Origin: Neorhizobium huautlense
GTDB lineage: Bacteria; Pseudomonadota; Alphaproteobacteria; Rhizobiales; Rhizobiaceae
Length of the DNA stretch: 64,000 nt
Assembly: GCF_002968575.1 (NCBI RefSeq)
Contig: NZ_PVBM01000006.1
Span: 1 to 64,000 of the forward strand
Reading direction: 5' to 3'
The notes beneath the pieces were generated by a model, which searched no databases, had not been told where the DNA came from, and worked only from the letters and a program-made list of their open reading frames with translations. Made by a program: the position numbers and the translations under genes. Positions 40,734 through 51,271 of the stretch are shown piece after piece (positions within the stretch are counted from its first letter, which is position 1; the number at the start of each line of letters is the position of its first letter).

Positions 40734-43382
40734 ATGCGAACAGATACGGGCCAGATCGTTCATCTGGCAGATTACCGCCCCACCGATTTCATCCTGGAAC
40801 GCGTCGATCTGACGTTCGAGCTCGATCCGACCAATACCAAGGTCGAGGCCAGGCTGATCTTCCACCGCCGCGAGGGTGTCGATCCGTCCGTCCCTCTGGC
40901 GCTCGATGGCGACGAGCTGTCGCTTTCCGGCCTCCTGCTCGACCAAAACGAAGTACCGGCCGGCCAGTACGACGTGACGCCGGAAAGCCTGACAATCCGC
41001 GATCTGCCCGCGGAGGCTCCCTTCGAGATCACCGTTACGACGTTCATCAATCCCGAAGCCAACACGCAGCTGATGGGCCTCTACCGCACCAACGGCATCT
41101 ATTGCACCCAGTGCGAGGCGGAAGGTTTCCGGCGCATCACCTATTTCCCCGACCGGCCGGATGTGCTGGCGCCCTATACGATCACCATCATCGGCGACAA
41201 GGCCGCCAACCCGGTCATGCTGTCGAACGGTAATTTCCTCGGCGGCGCGGGTTACGACGAGGGCCGCGCGTTTGCCGCGTGGTTCGACCCGCATCCGAAA
41301 CCAAGCTACCTCTTCGCACTGGTCGCCGGCGATCTCGGCGTCGTTGAAGACACGTTCGTCACCATGTCCGAACGTGAAGTGGCGCTGAAGATCTATGTTG
41401 AGCACGGCAAGGAAGCTCGCGCGGCCTACGCCATGGACGCGCTGAAGCGCTCGATGAAATGGGACGAGGAGCGGTTCGGCCGCGAATACGATCTTGACAT
41501 CTTCATGATCGTCGCCGTCTCGGACTTCAACATGGGGGCCATGGAAAACAAGGGCCTCAACGTCTTTAACGACAAATATGTGCTGGCCGACCCTGAAACG
41601 GCGACTGACCAGGATTATGCCAATATCGAGGCGATCATCGCGCACGAATATTTCCACAACTGGACCGGCAACCGCATCACCTGCCGCGACTGGTTCCAAC
41701 TCTGCCTCAAGGAAGGCCTGACGGTCTATCGCGACCACGAGTTTTCAGCGGACCAGCGTTCGCGCCCGGTGAAGCGCATTGCCGAAGTGCGGCACCTGAA
41801 GTCGGAGCAGTTTCCGGAGGATGCCGGGCCGCTGGCCCATCCCGTCCGCCCGACCAAATATCGCGAGATCAACAATTTCTACACGACGACCGTCTACGAA
41901 AAAGGTTCGGAAGTCACCCGGATGATCGCCACGCTTCTCGGCCGCGACGATTTCAAGGCCGGCATGGACCTTTATTTCGAGCGCCATGACGGGCAGGCCG
42001 CAACGGTCGAGGATTTCGTCAAATGCTTCGAGGATGCCAGCGGCCGCGACCTGACGCAGTTCTCGCTCTGGTACCATCAGGCAGGCACCCCGCTCGTGAC
42101 GGCTTCCGGCGGTTACGACCAGTCGAACGGCACCTTCACGCTGTCTCTGGAGCAGATGATCCCTGCGACGCCCGGCCAGGCGGCCAAGGAGCCGATGCAT
42201 ATCCCGCTGTCTTTCGCGCTGATCCTCGACAACGGCTCTCTCGCAACGCCCACCGCCGTCAAGGGCGGTGAGGTCACCGGCGACGTGCTGCACCTGACGG
42301 ACCGCAAGCAGACTTTCACCTTCTCGGGAATCTCCTCACGTCCCGTCCTTTCGCTCAACCGGTCCTTCTCGGCGCCGATCAACCTGCATTTCGATCAGGC
42401 ACCGGCCGATCTCGCCCATATTGCCCGCCATGACACCGACCTCTTCGCCCGTTGGCAGGCACTCACCGATCTTGCCATGCCGAACCTGATGAAGGCGGCA
42501 CGCGACGCCTGCGACGGCAAGGAGATCACCTGTGATCAGGCCCTGATCTCGGCCCTTCTCGAGGCCGCGGCAGACGACAAGCTCGAGCCGGCCTTCCGTG
42601 CCCAGGCGCTGACGCTTCCAAGCGAGTCCGACATCGCTCGCGAACTGGGCAGCAACAACGATCCCGATGCGATCCATCGCGGACGCCACGCCGTGCTTGA
42701 TGCGATAGCGAAGGCTGGAGAAAAGATCTTTCTGCGGCTTTTCGAAGAGATGGCGATTCCCGGCCCCTATAGGCCGGATGCGGCGAGCGCCGGCAAGCGT
42801 TCGCTCAGGAACAGCGCGCTTTCCTATCTCACCTATGCGGAGGGAACGCCTGCCCGCGCGGCGGAGGCTTTCGGTTCGGCCGACAACATGACCGACCTGG
42901 CGCAGGCGCTCACGCTGCTTGCCAACCGCTTCCCCGATTCGTCCGAGACGACGGCGGCGCTTGCGAGCTTCCTGACCCGCTTCGACGGCAACCCTCTGGT
43001 CATCGACAAGTGGTTCTCGATCCAGGCGACCATTCCCGGCGCCGGAGCCTTGACCCGCGTAAAGGGACTGATGGAGAACCCCCGTTTCGTCGCCACCAAT
43101 CCGAACCGCGTCCGCGCCCTGATCGGCACCTTCGCTTTCTCCAACCCGACGGGCTTCAACCGCGCCGACGGAGAAGCCTACCGGTTCCTCGCCGAGCAGA
43201 TCCTGGCAATCGACCCGAAGAACCCGCAACTCGCCGCCCGCATCCTCACATCGATGCGCTCCTGGCGTTCGCTGGAGCCCGTTCGTGCCGATCACGCGCG
43301 TTTGGCACTCGGGGCGATCGAACGCGCCTCGGCGCTGTCGACGGATGTCCGGGATATCGTCGAGCGCATGCTCAAGGGCTGA
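40734..43382 (+). CDS. pepN: Aminopeptidase N (M1 family zinc metalloprotease)
   Basis: Cytoplasmic broad-specificity aminopeptidase of 882 aa that trims peptides in protein turnover. The M1 exopeptidase motif GAMEN is at 268-272, and the zinc site HEYFH at 304-308 with the third ligand Glu327 in LKEGLTVYRDHEF. Length and the WFQLCLKEGLT context match Proteobacterial PepN. CAGGAAGAAAC precedes the ATG. Confidence 0.96.
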   Translation: MRTDTGQIVHLADYRPTDFILERVDLTFELDPTNTKVEARLIFHRREGVDPSVPLALDGDELSLSGLLLDQNEVPAGQYDVTPESLTIRDLPAEAPFEITVTTFINPEANTQLMGLYRTNGIYCTQCEAEGFRRITYFPDRPDVLAPYTITIIGDKAANPVMLSNGNFLGGAGYDEGRAFAAWFDPHPKPSYLFALVAGDLGVVEDTFVTMSEREVALKIYVEHGKEARAAYAMDALKRSMKWDEERFGREYDLDIFMIVAVSDFNMGAMENKGLNVFNDKYVLADPETATDQDYANIEAIIAHEYFHNWTGNRITCRDWFQLCLKEGLTVYRDHEFSADQRSRPVKRIAEVRHLKSEQFPEDAGPLAHPVRPTKYREINNFYTTTVYEKGSEVTRMIATLLGRDDFKAGMDLYFERHDGQAATVEDFVKCFEDASGRDLTQFSLWYHQAGTPLVTASGGYDQSNGTFTLSLEQMIPATPGQAAKEPMHIPLSFALILDNGSLATPTAVKGGEVTGDVLHLTDRKQTFTFSGISSRPVLSLNRSFSAPINLHFDQAPADLAHIARHDTDLFARWQALTDLAMPNLMKAARDACDGKEITCDQALISALLEAAADDKLEPAFRAQALTLPSESDIARELGSNNDPDAIHRGRHAVLDAIAKAGEKIFLRLFEEMAIPGPYRPDAASAGKRSLRNSALSYLTYAEGTPARAAEAFGSADNMTDLAQALTLLANRFPDSSETTAALASFLTRFDGNPLVIDKWFSIQATIPGAGALTRVKGLMENPRFVATNPNRVRALIGTFAFSNPTGFNRADGEAYRFLAEQILAIDPKNPQLAARILTSMRSWRSLEPVRADHARLALGAIERASALSTDVRDIVERMLKG

Positions 43383-43579
43383 CGAAAAATGCCGCCACGG
43401 GCACTCCCGCGGTGGCGCTTCTCCTCACGCCGCTAATGCGCTGCCCGCAGACTCGGGCGAATCGCATTGAAATCAAAGTGTTAAAAAAATCTTATCAACC
43501 CTCTGGACACGAAGAATCACTAATGATTCATTAAGTCAGATTCGGGCGAGCGGCGCGTCGAATCACCACGAGGGACTAC

Positions 43580-45931
43580 ATGAGAACGATGGCGGACGTG
43601 CAGCGGGCAACCGCGGCCGAGGGGCGGCTGCGTTTCAAATTTCCGAGCTTTTCGAGTTTGAAGCACGTCATCCCAGACGAGGCTCGGCTTTCGGTTCAGC
43701 CCATATCGCGGCAGATGCCGCGGGTGGAGCTAGTTCTGAAGCGGTCGATCCCTCTCCTCATTATCGCCTTCCTCTCCGTTGTCGCGGCGTCTCGCATTCT
43801 CGGTATCATAGCCGAGCATGGACGAATGGAAGATGGCGCGCAGCAATCGACCGCGCTCATGGCTATGGCGGCGAAGGCGGCCTTGTCGTCCGAGCCCTTC
43901 GACTTTTCCGTCAACAACCGTACGATGGCGGAAACGCGCGTTGGCGCCGTTCTGCCGTCGCCTCAGCTTCGGGCCGATGCCTTCATTCTGCTCGTCGATG
44001 ATGCCGGGTACATCTTCGGCGGGTCCGGACAGGTGGCCGCCTATGTCGGGCGGCGTCTCACATCCGTCCTGCCGGAAACCGCAGCTCTGCGCCGGCTTGG
44101 CGAAGACAATAGCGTCATCGAGACCTATTTCGGCGCTGTCCCGCACTATGCTGCGATCCAGCCTATCGGCAGCGAAGGCGCGCTGATCGTCGCGGCCCAT
44201 TCGCTTGAAAGCATCAACCGCTTCTGGCGGCACGAAGTCTCGCTCAACGTGACGCTTTTCACCGGCATTTCCGCAATTCTGCTCATTATCCTCTACGCCT
44301 ACTACATGCAGGTGAGACGGGCGCGCGAGGCGGACGACGTCTTCGTGGAATCGAACCTGCGTATCGAGACCGCATTGTCGCGCGGACGCTGCGGCCTGTG
44401 GGATTTCGACGTCACCAACCGGCGCCTGTTCTGGTCGGGCTCCATGTACGAGATGCTCGGCCTGCCGCCCGCCGGCAACGTCATTTCCTTCGCCGACGCA
44501 GCACGGATGATGCATCCGAGCGACGGCAATATCTACGCGCTTGCCCGGGCGATCAGCCGCAGCAACGCCAAACAGGTCGATCAGGTCTTCCGCATGCGCC
44601 ATGCCGCCGGCCACTATGTCTGGATGCGAGCGCGTGCCCAGGTGGTGAAGACCTCCGCCGGTCGCACCCATGTCATCGGCATCGCAATGGACGTCACCGA
44701 GCAGCACCGCCTCGCCCAGCGTTATGCGGAAGCGGATCAGCGCCTGGCCGACGCGATCGAATGCACCTCGGAAGCCTTCGTGCTGTGGGACAAGAACGAC
44801 CGGCTGGTCATGTGCAATACCCATTTCCAGCAGGCTTACGGATTGCCGGACAGCGTGCTGGTGCCCGGCACCGAACGTACCGCCGTCAACGCTGCGGCAG
44901 CGCGTCCTGTCATCGAACGCCGTGTCGCCGATCCGGACGGGAGCGGCATGTCCCGCACCACCGAAGTGCAGCTTGCCGACGAGCGCTGGCTGCAGATCAA
45001 CGAGCGGCGCACCCGCGACGGCGGGCTTGTCTCCGTCGGCACCGACATCACGCTGCTGAAACGCCACCAGGAGCGGCTGCGCGACAGCGAGCGCCGGCTG
45101 ATGGCAACGATCGGCGATCTTTCCTCGTCGCAGAAGAAACTGGAGCGACAGAAGGCCGAGCTTTCCACCGCCAATGCCAATTATCAGGCGGAAAAGGAGC
45201 GCGCCGAAGCCGCGAACAAGGCGAAATCCGAGTTCCTCGCCAATATGTCGCACGAGCTGCGGACGCCGTTGAACGCCATCCTGGGCTTCTCGGAAATCCT
45301 GATGAACGGCATGTTCGGCCCGCTCGGTTCGCCAAAATACATGGAATATTCCAAGGACATTCACGACAGCGGCAAACACCTCCTGAACGTCATCAGCGAC
45401 ATTCTCGACATGTCGAAGATCGAGGCCGGCCACATGCGCATCCAGTGCGAAGCCGTGGACCTGAAGCCGCTCATCGAGGAAAGCCTGCGCCTGACATCGG
45501 TCGCGGCCCAGGATAAGGCGATCACCATTCAGCGGCGCCTGTGCGACGATCTCAACATGGGCGGCGACCGCCGCGCGCTGAAACAGGTGATGCTGAACCT
45601 CCTGTCCAATGCCGTGAAATTCACCAATGAGGGCGGCAAGATCGAATTGCGGGCGCGCCGGCTGGAGAAGGGCGTGCTGCTCACCATCGCCGACACCGGC
45701 ATCGGCATACCGAAGGAATCGCTTAACAAGATCGGTCAGCCGTTCGAGCAGGTGCAGAGCCAATATGCAAAGAGCAAAGGCGGTTCCGGCCTTGGCCTCG
45801 CCATCTCCCGCTCGCTGATCACGCTGCACGGCGGCACCATGCGGATCCGGTCCAAGGTCGGTGAAGGCACCGTCGTTTCGCTGCACATTCCAGACCTGCC
45901 GTTTCCGGTCGCCATGAGACGGTCTGCCTGA
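43580..45931 (+). CDS. Membrane-bound PAS sensor histidine kinase, PleC-like
   Basis: Hybrid-free histidine kinase of 783 aa. Two transmembrane segments (about residues 52-72 and 222-244) bracket a periplasmic domain; two PAS domains follow (about 260-380 and 390-500), then a coiled coil, the HisKA box MSHELRTPLNAILGFSE near 556 and an HATPase with NLLSNAVKF, DTGIGIP and GSGLGLAISRSL. The stretch NGMFGPLGSPKYMEYSKDIHDSGKHLLNVISDILDMSKIEAGHM closely resembles Caulobacter PleC, which acts on DivK/PleD in cell-cycle control. The orthology is inferred; other PleC/DivJ-family kinases share this region. It follows pepN by ~200 bp. Confidence 0.85.
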   Translation: MRTMADVQRATAAEGRLRFKFPSFSSLKHVIPDEARLSVQPISRQMPRVELVLKRSIPLLIIAFLSVVAASRILGIIAEHGRMEDGAQQSTALMAMAAKAALSSEPFDFSVNNRTMAETRVGAVLPSPQLRADAFILLVDDAGYIFGGSGQVAAYVGRRLTSVLPETAALRRLGEDNSVIETYFGAVPHYAAIQPIGSEGALIVAAHSLESINRFWRHEVSLNVTLFTGISAILLIILYAYYMQVRRAREADDVFVESNLRIETALSRGRCGLWDFDVTNRRLFWSGSMYEMLGLPPAGNVISFADAARMMHPSDGNIYALARAISRSNAKQVDQVFRMRHAAGHYVWMRARAQVVKTSAGRTHVIGIAMDVTEQHRLAQRYAEADQRLADAIECTSEAFVLWDKNDRLVMCNTHFQQAYGLPDSVLVPGTERTAVNAAAARPVIERRVADPDGSGMSRTTEVQLADERWLQINERRTRDGGLVSVGTDITLLKRHQERLRDSERRLMATIGDLSSSQKKLERQKAELSTANANYQAEKERAEAANKAKSEFLANMSHELRTPLNAILGFSEILMNGMFGPLGSPKYMEYSKDIHDSGKHLLNVISDILDMSKIEAGHMRIQCEAVDLKPLIEESLRLTSVAAQDKAITIQRRLCDDLNMGGDRRALKQVMLNLLSNAVKFTNEGGKIELRARRLEKGVLLTIADTGIGIPKESLNKIGQPFEQVQSQYAKSKGGSGLGLAISRSLITLHGGTMRIRSKVGEGTVVSLHIPDLPFPVAMRRSA

Positions 45932-46000
45932 AACCGACCCACTGGCTGAGGCGCGGGAGCGGCAGGGGCGATCCCGCCGCATCCGCACCGTAGCAAGTGG

Positions 46001-46777
46001 TCAGAGATCGCGGGTGATATCGGGGTTTGTCAGCCAGCCCAAAACCGGTTCGTCGGATTTGCCATTCTTGGTCACAAAAACATCTTCGCATCCCTTCACC
46101 GCCAGCATCGCCGCACGCGCATCGGCAAGCGTGGCGTCTTCCTTGACGAAAACGAAGCGCTTGGCAATCTCGCAGATGGTCTGGTCACCCGCCTGATGGC
46201 TGAGCAACTCGGTAAGGCTTGCTGCGGACGGGCTGTCTGCAGGTGCCTGCCCCGCTTCCGCGAGTCTGGACTGGTCGGCGATGAACCGATTGAGCGTGCT
46301 TTCATGGATCACGTATTTGATCGTACCGCGCGGCGTGAAGATCAGGACGCGCGAATAACCTTCACCGACAAGCGCTGTTAGATCACCGACCAGAATCGCC
46401 TTTTCGTCCTCTCCCTCCTTGAGCTGAAGGGCCTTGATCGAGCCTCGAGGTTTCATCGCCTGTCGGACTGGCGTTTGAGCCAGGCGCTGCTCCGGCGTCA
46501 ATCTGTCGACAATCCGATTGACCGCCTCATTGGCCTCCTTGAAATTCTCCCGGGTAAAATAGAATGTCAGGATAGTTCCCACCCAGGTGCCGAAAAGCGG
46601 CGCAAGCACATTGAAGACCTCTCGTCCGGGACCAGTCACCTGGGCAAGCGACCAAAAGGCGGTCAGCAACAAACCGAAAAAGGACGATATAAAGACCAGC
46701 GCCGCGAGGTGGTTCTTGAAGTTCCTTTCCCACCATCCTTCGGCGACTGCAATTCCGCCCTCACCTGCATTCCCCAT
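46001..46777 (-). CDS. Membrane-anchored CBS-domain-like protein
   Basis: Protein of 258 aa. Two N-terminal hydrophobic segments (about residues 21-45 and 52-78, ending FYFTRENFKEANEAVNRIVD) are followed by a soluble part with two CBS-like halves: LVGDLTALVGEGYSRVLIFTPRGTIKYVIHEST and FVFVKEDATLADARAAMLAVKGCEDVFVTKNGKSDEPVLGWLTNPDITRDL. CBS pairs bind adenosine nucleotides. GGAGGG stands 5 nt before ATG 46777; earlier in-frame ATGs lack this. It lies 80 bp downstream of glnE on the same strand. Function unknown. Confidence 0.78.
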   Translation of the reverse strand: MGNAGEGGIAVAEGWWERNFKNHLAALVFISSFFGLLLTAFWSLAQVTGPGREVFNVLAPLFGTWVGTILTFYFTRENFKEANEAVNRIVDRLTPEQRLAQTPVRQAMKPRGSIKALQLKEGEDEKAILVGDLTALVGEGYSRVLIFTPRGTIKYVIHESTLNRFIADQSRLAEAGQAPADSPSAASLTELLSHQAGDQTICEIAKRFVFVKEDATLADARAAMLAVKGCEDVFVTKNGKSDEPVLGWLTNPDITRDL

Positions 46778-46857
46778 TGATCCCTCCATAAAACAACCAT
46801 CGAGGGAATTATGCACCTTTTAATCAAACTTAAAAGGTGTAACAATTTATAAGGGAA

Positions 46858-49815
46858 TTATCCTTTCGATACCACAACCTTCTGAAATATTGTGCGCACA
46901 GCAGTGGACAGACGCTTGACCTCGCCCTCAAGCGTTCCGATGTCCGGGCAGTCGCCGGCGCGGCAGATGCGCTCCACAAGGCCGGTCGGAGCATCGCCCG
47001 GATCGAAAGGCCCGTCGACGCAAAGCCGGATGATCTGGGACAGTTCCGTGAAGAGCCCGAGGGCCTCCAGGCAGGCTTCAAGGTCGCCGGGTTTCATCAA
47101 CGTCTCGCCCACCGCCTTCAAGGTCTCTCCGGTGCTGAGCCCATAGGTATCAGCCGTGAGGCCCTTTGCCGGCGCGATCAGCCTGAGATATTGCGCAATG
47201 AATTCGATATCGATCAGTCCGCCGGGGATGAGCTTGAAATCCCAGATGTCGCGCGGCGGCTTTTCCTTTTCGATCAGTTCGCGCATTTCGGCCACGTCCG
47301 CGGCCACCTTTCCGACCTCCCTTTCCGCCGCCAGCACCTCCCGGATAACATCCCTCGCCTCGTCGACGAGACTGGCCTCGCCACAGATGAGCCGCGCCCG
47401 CGTCAGGGCCATATGCTCCCAGGTCCAGGCCTCCTCGCGTTGATATTTGCCAAAGGCGTTGATGCGGGTGGCGACCGGCCCCTTGTTGCCGGAAGGCCGC
47501 AGCCTAAGGTCAACTTCGAATATCACCCCTTCGGCCATGGGCGCAGAGAGAGCCGCGATCAGGCGCTGGGTCAGGCGCGTGAAATAGCGAGTGGAATCGA
47601 GCGGCTTCGCGCCTTCGCTTTCCATCGCTTCGCTGTCGTAGTCGTAGAGCAGAATGAGGTCGACGTCTGATCCGGCCGTCAGTTCGAAGCTGCCGAGCTT
47701 GCCCATGCCCATGACGGCCACCCTGCCGCCCGGATAGGTCCCATGCGCAGCTTCGATCTCCCGCACCACTGCGTTCAGAGCCGCTTCGATCAGGAGATCG
47801 GCGAGATGGGTAAAGCCGCGTGCAGCCTGCACGCCGGAAATTGCACCGGTCAGGAGCCGGATGCCGATGAGAAAACGCTGTTCGGCAGCAAAGATGCGCA
47901 GACGGTCGAGCTGCTCCTCGTAGTGTCTGGCTCCGCTGATAAAAGTCGTCAATCGCTGGGAAAGATAGTCCCGCGTCGGCAGTTCCGTCATCATGCCGGG
48001 ATCCAACATGCCGTCGAAGACATGCGGCTTGGAGGCGATAATGTCGGCAAGCCGCGGCGCCGACGACATGATCGTGACGATAAGCGCAAGTAGCGGCGGA
48101 TTGTTGCCGATCAGCGAGAAAAGCTGGATGCCGGCCGGCAGCCCCTTCAGGAAATGGTCGAAACGCAGAAGGGCTTCGTCTGCCCGCTGGCTTTCCCCGA
48201 AGGCTTTCAGGAGAGCCGGCATCAACTCGGTCAGCCGTTCGCGCGATTCGACGGATTGGGTTGCCCGGTAACGGCCATAGTGCCAGGTGCGAATGACGCG
48301 CGATATGTCGGCTGGCCGCTCGAAGCCGAGGGCCGCGAGCGTCTTCAGCGTTCCCGGATCGTCCTGCTGGCCGGTGAAGACGAGGTTGCCGTCGCCGCCG
48401 GAAAGCTTCGCCTCCTGTTCGAAAAGCCGCGCATAACGCTTCTCCACAGCCCGCAGCACCTCTTCCAGCCGGGCCGAAAAACTCGCGGCATCGGGAAAGC
48501 CCAGCATGAAGGCGATGCGTTTTAGCTCCGCATCCGTGCCGGGAAGGTCATGGGTCTGCTCGTCGTGCACCATCTGGATGCGGTGCTCGACATCCCGCAG
48601 GAACCAATAGCAGTCCGTCAATTCTGCCGCGATTTCGGGCGTGATCCACCTGGCATCCGCCAGCGCCTTGAGCGCCGCTTCGGTTTCGCGGGCGCGAAGC
48701 GGTGGCATCCGCCCGCCGGCGATCAGCTGCTGGGTCTGGGCAAAGAATTCGATCTCGCGGATACCGCCCCGGCCGAGCTTCACGTCGTGACCCTTCACGG
48801 TGATCGCGCCGTGTCCCTTGTGCACGTGGATCTGCCGCTTGATCGAATGGATATCGGCAATTGCCGCATAGTCCAGATATTTGCGGAAGACGAAAGGCGT
48901 CAGCAGCCGCATGAAGTTTTCGCCTGCAGCGATGTCGCCGGCAATCGGCCGGGCCTTGATGAAGGCGGCCCGCTCCCAGTTCTGCCCCCTGCCTTCGTAG
49001 TAGATCAGCGCCGCGTCGAGCGAGACGGCAAGCGGCGTCGAACCGGGATCGGGACGCAGGCGCAGGTCGGTGCGGAAAACATAACCGTCAGCCGTTCTCT
49101 CCTGCAGGATGCGGATCAGACGCCGCATCATCCGGCCGTAGGTTTCGGAAGCGTCGAGAGGGTCGGTAAGGATGCCGGCCTCCGGATCGAAAAAAACGAC
49201 GATGTCGATATCGGAGGAATAATTGAGTTCGCGGCCGCCAAGCTTGCCCATACCGAGCACGATCAGACCGGAATCCTTGCTTGGATTATCCGGGTCAGGA
49301 ATTTTGAGCTTGCCGCTCTCCTGACCGGCGAGCAAAAGGTGGTCGATTGCGGCGGCCACGCAGGCGTCGGCCATCGCACTCAACCATCGGGTTGTGTCGC
49401 TTGCGGAAAAGACGCGCGCGAGATCGGCAAGGGCGACCAGAAAGCTCAGGCCTCGCTTCGCGGTTCGCAGCGCGGTCATCACCTCGTTTTCGGAAGGCGT
49501 CTTGCCGTCTCTGGGCCGCCAGGCATTCCGCGCTGAATCGACCAGCCGGTCCAATGCCGGCTCCAGCGGCTCGGTGACCGCGGTGACAAGAAGCGCTGGG
49601 GAAACGGCCGCTGTATCGCGCAGATAGGGCGACAGCGTGAAAGCCGCGATGATGAATTCCTTGAGCGCGCTATCCGCCTTCAGCAATTCCGCAAGGAGCG
49701 GCTCGGTCTTGGCGATATCCCTCAGCCCGGCGGCGACCGATTTTGCTTCCGCCTGGTTCAGCGGCCGAATGATCTCCGCCTTGACCCAATCCAGCCGGCT
49801 CTGCTTTTCCGCCAC
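46858..49815 (-). CDS. glnE: Bifunctional glutamine-synthetase adenylyltransferase/deadenylylase
   Basis: Enzyme of 985 aa that adds and removes AMP on GlnA to tune ammonia assimilation with the nitrogen status relayed by PII. Both nucleotidyltransferase domains are intact: GLIVLGMGKLGGRELNYSSDIDIVVFFD in the N-terminal half and VAVMGMGKLGSFELTAGSDVDLILLYD in the C-terminal half, each with the G-S-x9-DxD metal site. The GTG start at 49815 is supported by GGAGGG 5 nt before it; the ORF reads further upstream into non-homologous sequence. It is 37 bp downstream of a histidine kinase gene and may be cotranscribed with it. Confidence 0.96.
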   Translation of the reverse strand: MAEKQSRLDWVKAEIIRPLNQAEAKSVAAGLRDIAKTEPLLAELLKADSALKEFIIAAFTLSPYLRDTAAVSPALLVTAVTEPLEPALDRLVDSARNAWRPRDGKTPSENEVMTALRTAKRGLSFLVALADLARVFSASDTTRWLSAMADACVAAAIDHLLLAGQESGKLKIPDPDNPSKDSGLIVLGMGKLGGRELNYSSDIDIVVFFDPEAGILTDPLDASETYGRMMRRLIRILQERTADGYVFRTDLRLRPDPGSTPLAVSLDAALIYYEGRGQNWERAAFIKARPIAGDIAAGENFMRLLTPFVFRKYLDYAAIADIHSIKRQIHVHKGHGAITVKGHDVKLGRGGIREIEFFAQTQQLIAGGRMPPLRARETEAALKALADARWITPEIAAELTDCYWFLRDVEHRIQMVHDEQTHDLPGTDAELKRIAFMLGFPDAASFSARLEEVLRAVEKRYARLFEQEAKLSGGDGNLVFTGQQDDPGTLKTLAALGFERPADISRVIRTWHYGRYRATQSVESRERLTELMPALLKAFGESQRADEALLRFDHFLKGLPAGIQLFSLIGNNPPLLALIVTIMSSAPRLADIIASKPHVFDGMLDPGMMTELPTRDYLSQRLTTFISGARHYEEQLDRLRIFAAEQRFLIGIRLLTGAISGVQAARGFTHLADLLIEAALNAVVREIEAAHGTYPGGRVAVMGMGKLGSFELTAGSDVDLILLYDYDSEAMESEGAKPLDSTRYFTRLTQRLIAALSAPMAEGVIFEVDLRLRPSGNKGPVATRINAFGKYQREEAWTWEHMALTRARLICGEASLVDEARDVIREVLAAEREVGKVAADVAEMRELIEKEKPPRDIWDFKLIPGGLIDIEFIAQYLRLIAPAKGLTADTYGLSTGETLKAVGETLMKPGDLEACLEALGLFTELSQIIRLCVDGPFDPGDAPTGLVERICRAGDCPDIGTLEGEVKRLSTAVRTIFQKVVVSKG

Positions 49816-49852
49816 GATATCCCTCCTCGAATCTCGCCTTGCCCTCTCCCAA

Positions 49853-51265
49853 TTAGGGCTTCGGCGCGGGAAAGACCATGGTCGCGGTAAGGCCGGGCGC
49901 TTCCTTGTCGCTCTCGTCGGTGGCGGAAAGCTCGAGCGAGCCGCCATGTAACTCCATCACCGCCTCGACCAGCGACAGGCCAAGACCGGTGCCCGGTTTC
50001 GAACGGCTTTCGTCGAGGCGCACGAAGCGTTTCGTCACCTCCTGGCGCTTGTCGCGGGGAATACCCGGTCCGTGGTCGCATACGGAGAGGCGGAACGATC
50101 CGTTCTGTCCCGAAAGCCTTACGCAGATTTTCTTTTCGCCCTTGCCTTCGGCGGCATATTTGACCGCATTGTCGAGCAGGTTAAAGATCGCCTGCCCGAT
50201 CAGTTCGCGATTGCCCTGAACCACCAGACCCGGCTGCAGTTCGGTCGTCAGAGAAAGGCCCGCTTCCTCCGCCACGGGCTCATAGAGCTCGGCGCTATCG
50301 CCGGAAATCGCCGAAAGATCGACCTCCGACATCTCCGCCGCGATGGAACCGGCTTCAACTCTCGAAATCATCAGCAGAGCGTTGAACGTCCGGATGAGCT
50401 GATCGGATTCGCCGATGATGCCCTCGAGAGCGGTCCGCCGTACATCGTCGCGTCCTTCTGCCAGCGCATCGGCGGCCTTGTTGCGCAATCTGGTCAGCGG
50501 CGTCTTCAGGTCGTGGGCGATGTTGTCCGAAACCTGGCGCAGTCCCTCGTTCAGCTTCTCGATACGCCCGAGCATGGCGTTCAGTGAATCCGACAGACGG
50601 TCGAATTCGTCGCCGGACTTGCCGATGGGCAGGCGCTGGGAGAGGTCGCCGGCCATGATCTTCTGGCTTGCCGCCGACATCCGGTCGATACGTTTCAGCG
50701 CGTTGCGGCCGATGCCGAACCAGATCACCAGCGCGCCTATTCCCATGATGGTCAGAGCCACCATCAGGGCCCGCCGCACGATGCCTCGGAAGCGCCCGGG
50801 ATCGCCGAGGTCACGTCCAATCATCACCCTCAGGCCGTTATCCAGACGCAAGACATTGGCAACCGCCATGTGACGGCCGGGGCGGCTGACTTCCGCATAG
50901 GGCTCGTAGCTGAAAGGAAATCCCGTCCAGCCCTGCTCGTCGAGGACACCCGGCTGCACCGAAGCGACATTGCCGGCGAGCATCTCGCCATTCGGGCCGG
51001 CGATCACGTAAAGATTGGCGCCGGGCTGGCGGGCGCGACGCTCGATCATGCGCAAAAGAAGATTGATCCCTCCGCGTTCATAGGCGCGCTGAACATCTTG
51101 CACTTCTTCCTGCAGCGTCTGGCGCGTCTGCTGGGCGAGCAGGCGCTCGGACATGGCCGTCACGTAGACGACCAGAAAAGCGGCACACAGTGCAAAGAGC
51201 AGGATATAGAGCGCCGACAGCCGCACGGCCGTCGAGCGGAACATCAGACGGGCACGTGCCAGCAA
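49853..51265 (-). CDS. Sensor histidine kinase (HAMP-HisKA-HATPase)
   Basis: Inner-membrane kinase of 470 aa. Transmembrane segments at about 15-37 and 165-187 enclose a periplasmic sensor. HAMP follows (RNALKRIDRMSAASQKIMAGDLSQRLP), then NIAHDLKTPLTRLRNKAADAL with the phospho-accepting His, NLLDNAVKYA and DHGPGIP plus GTGLGLSLVEAVMELHGG. It is 6 bp from the OmpR-type regulator gene upstream. The position beside degP suggests envelope sensing, but the signal is not known. Confidence 0.92.
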   Translation of the reverse strand: MLARARLMFRSTAVRLSALYILLFALCAAFLVVYVTAMSERLLAQQTRQTLQEEVQDVQRAYERGGINLLLRMIERRARQPGANLYVIAGPNGEMLAGNVASVQPGVLDEQGWTGFPFSYEPYAEVSRPGRHMAVANVLRLDNGLRVMIGRDLGDPGRFRGIVRRALMVALTIMGIGALVIWFGIGRNALKRIDRMSAASQKIMAGDLSQRLPIGKSGDEFDRLSDSLNAMLGRIEKLNEGLRQVSDNIAHDLKTPLTRLRNKAADALAEGRDDVRRTALEGIIGESDQLIRTFNALLMISRVEAGSIAAEMSEVDLSAISGDSAELYEPVAEEAGLSLTTELQPGLVVQGNRELIGQAIFNLLDNAVKYAAEGKGEKKICVRLSGQNGSFRLSVCDHGPGIPRDKRQEVTKRFVRLDESRSKPGTGLGLSLVEAVMELHGGSLELSATDESDKEAPGLTATMVFPAPKP

Positions 51266-51271
51266 TGAAGC

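Noticed and set aside
43393-43420. Possible terminator after pepN
   Set aside because: Only a 6-bp CGCCAC/GTGGCG stem can be formed cleanly and no T-run follows; too weak to list.
43730-45988. 752-codon minus-strand ORF opposite the PleC-like kinase
   Set aside because: Antisense shadow of GC-rich codons; His/Arg/Gly-rich low-complexity product without domains.
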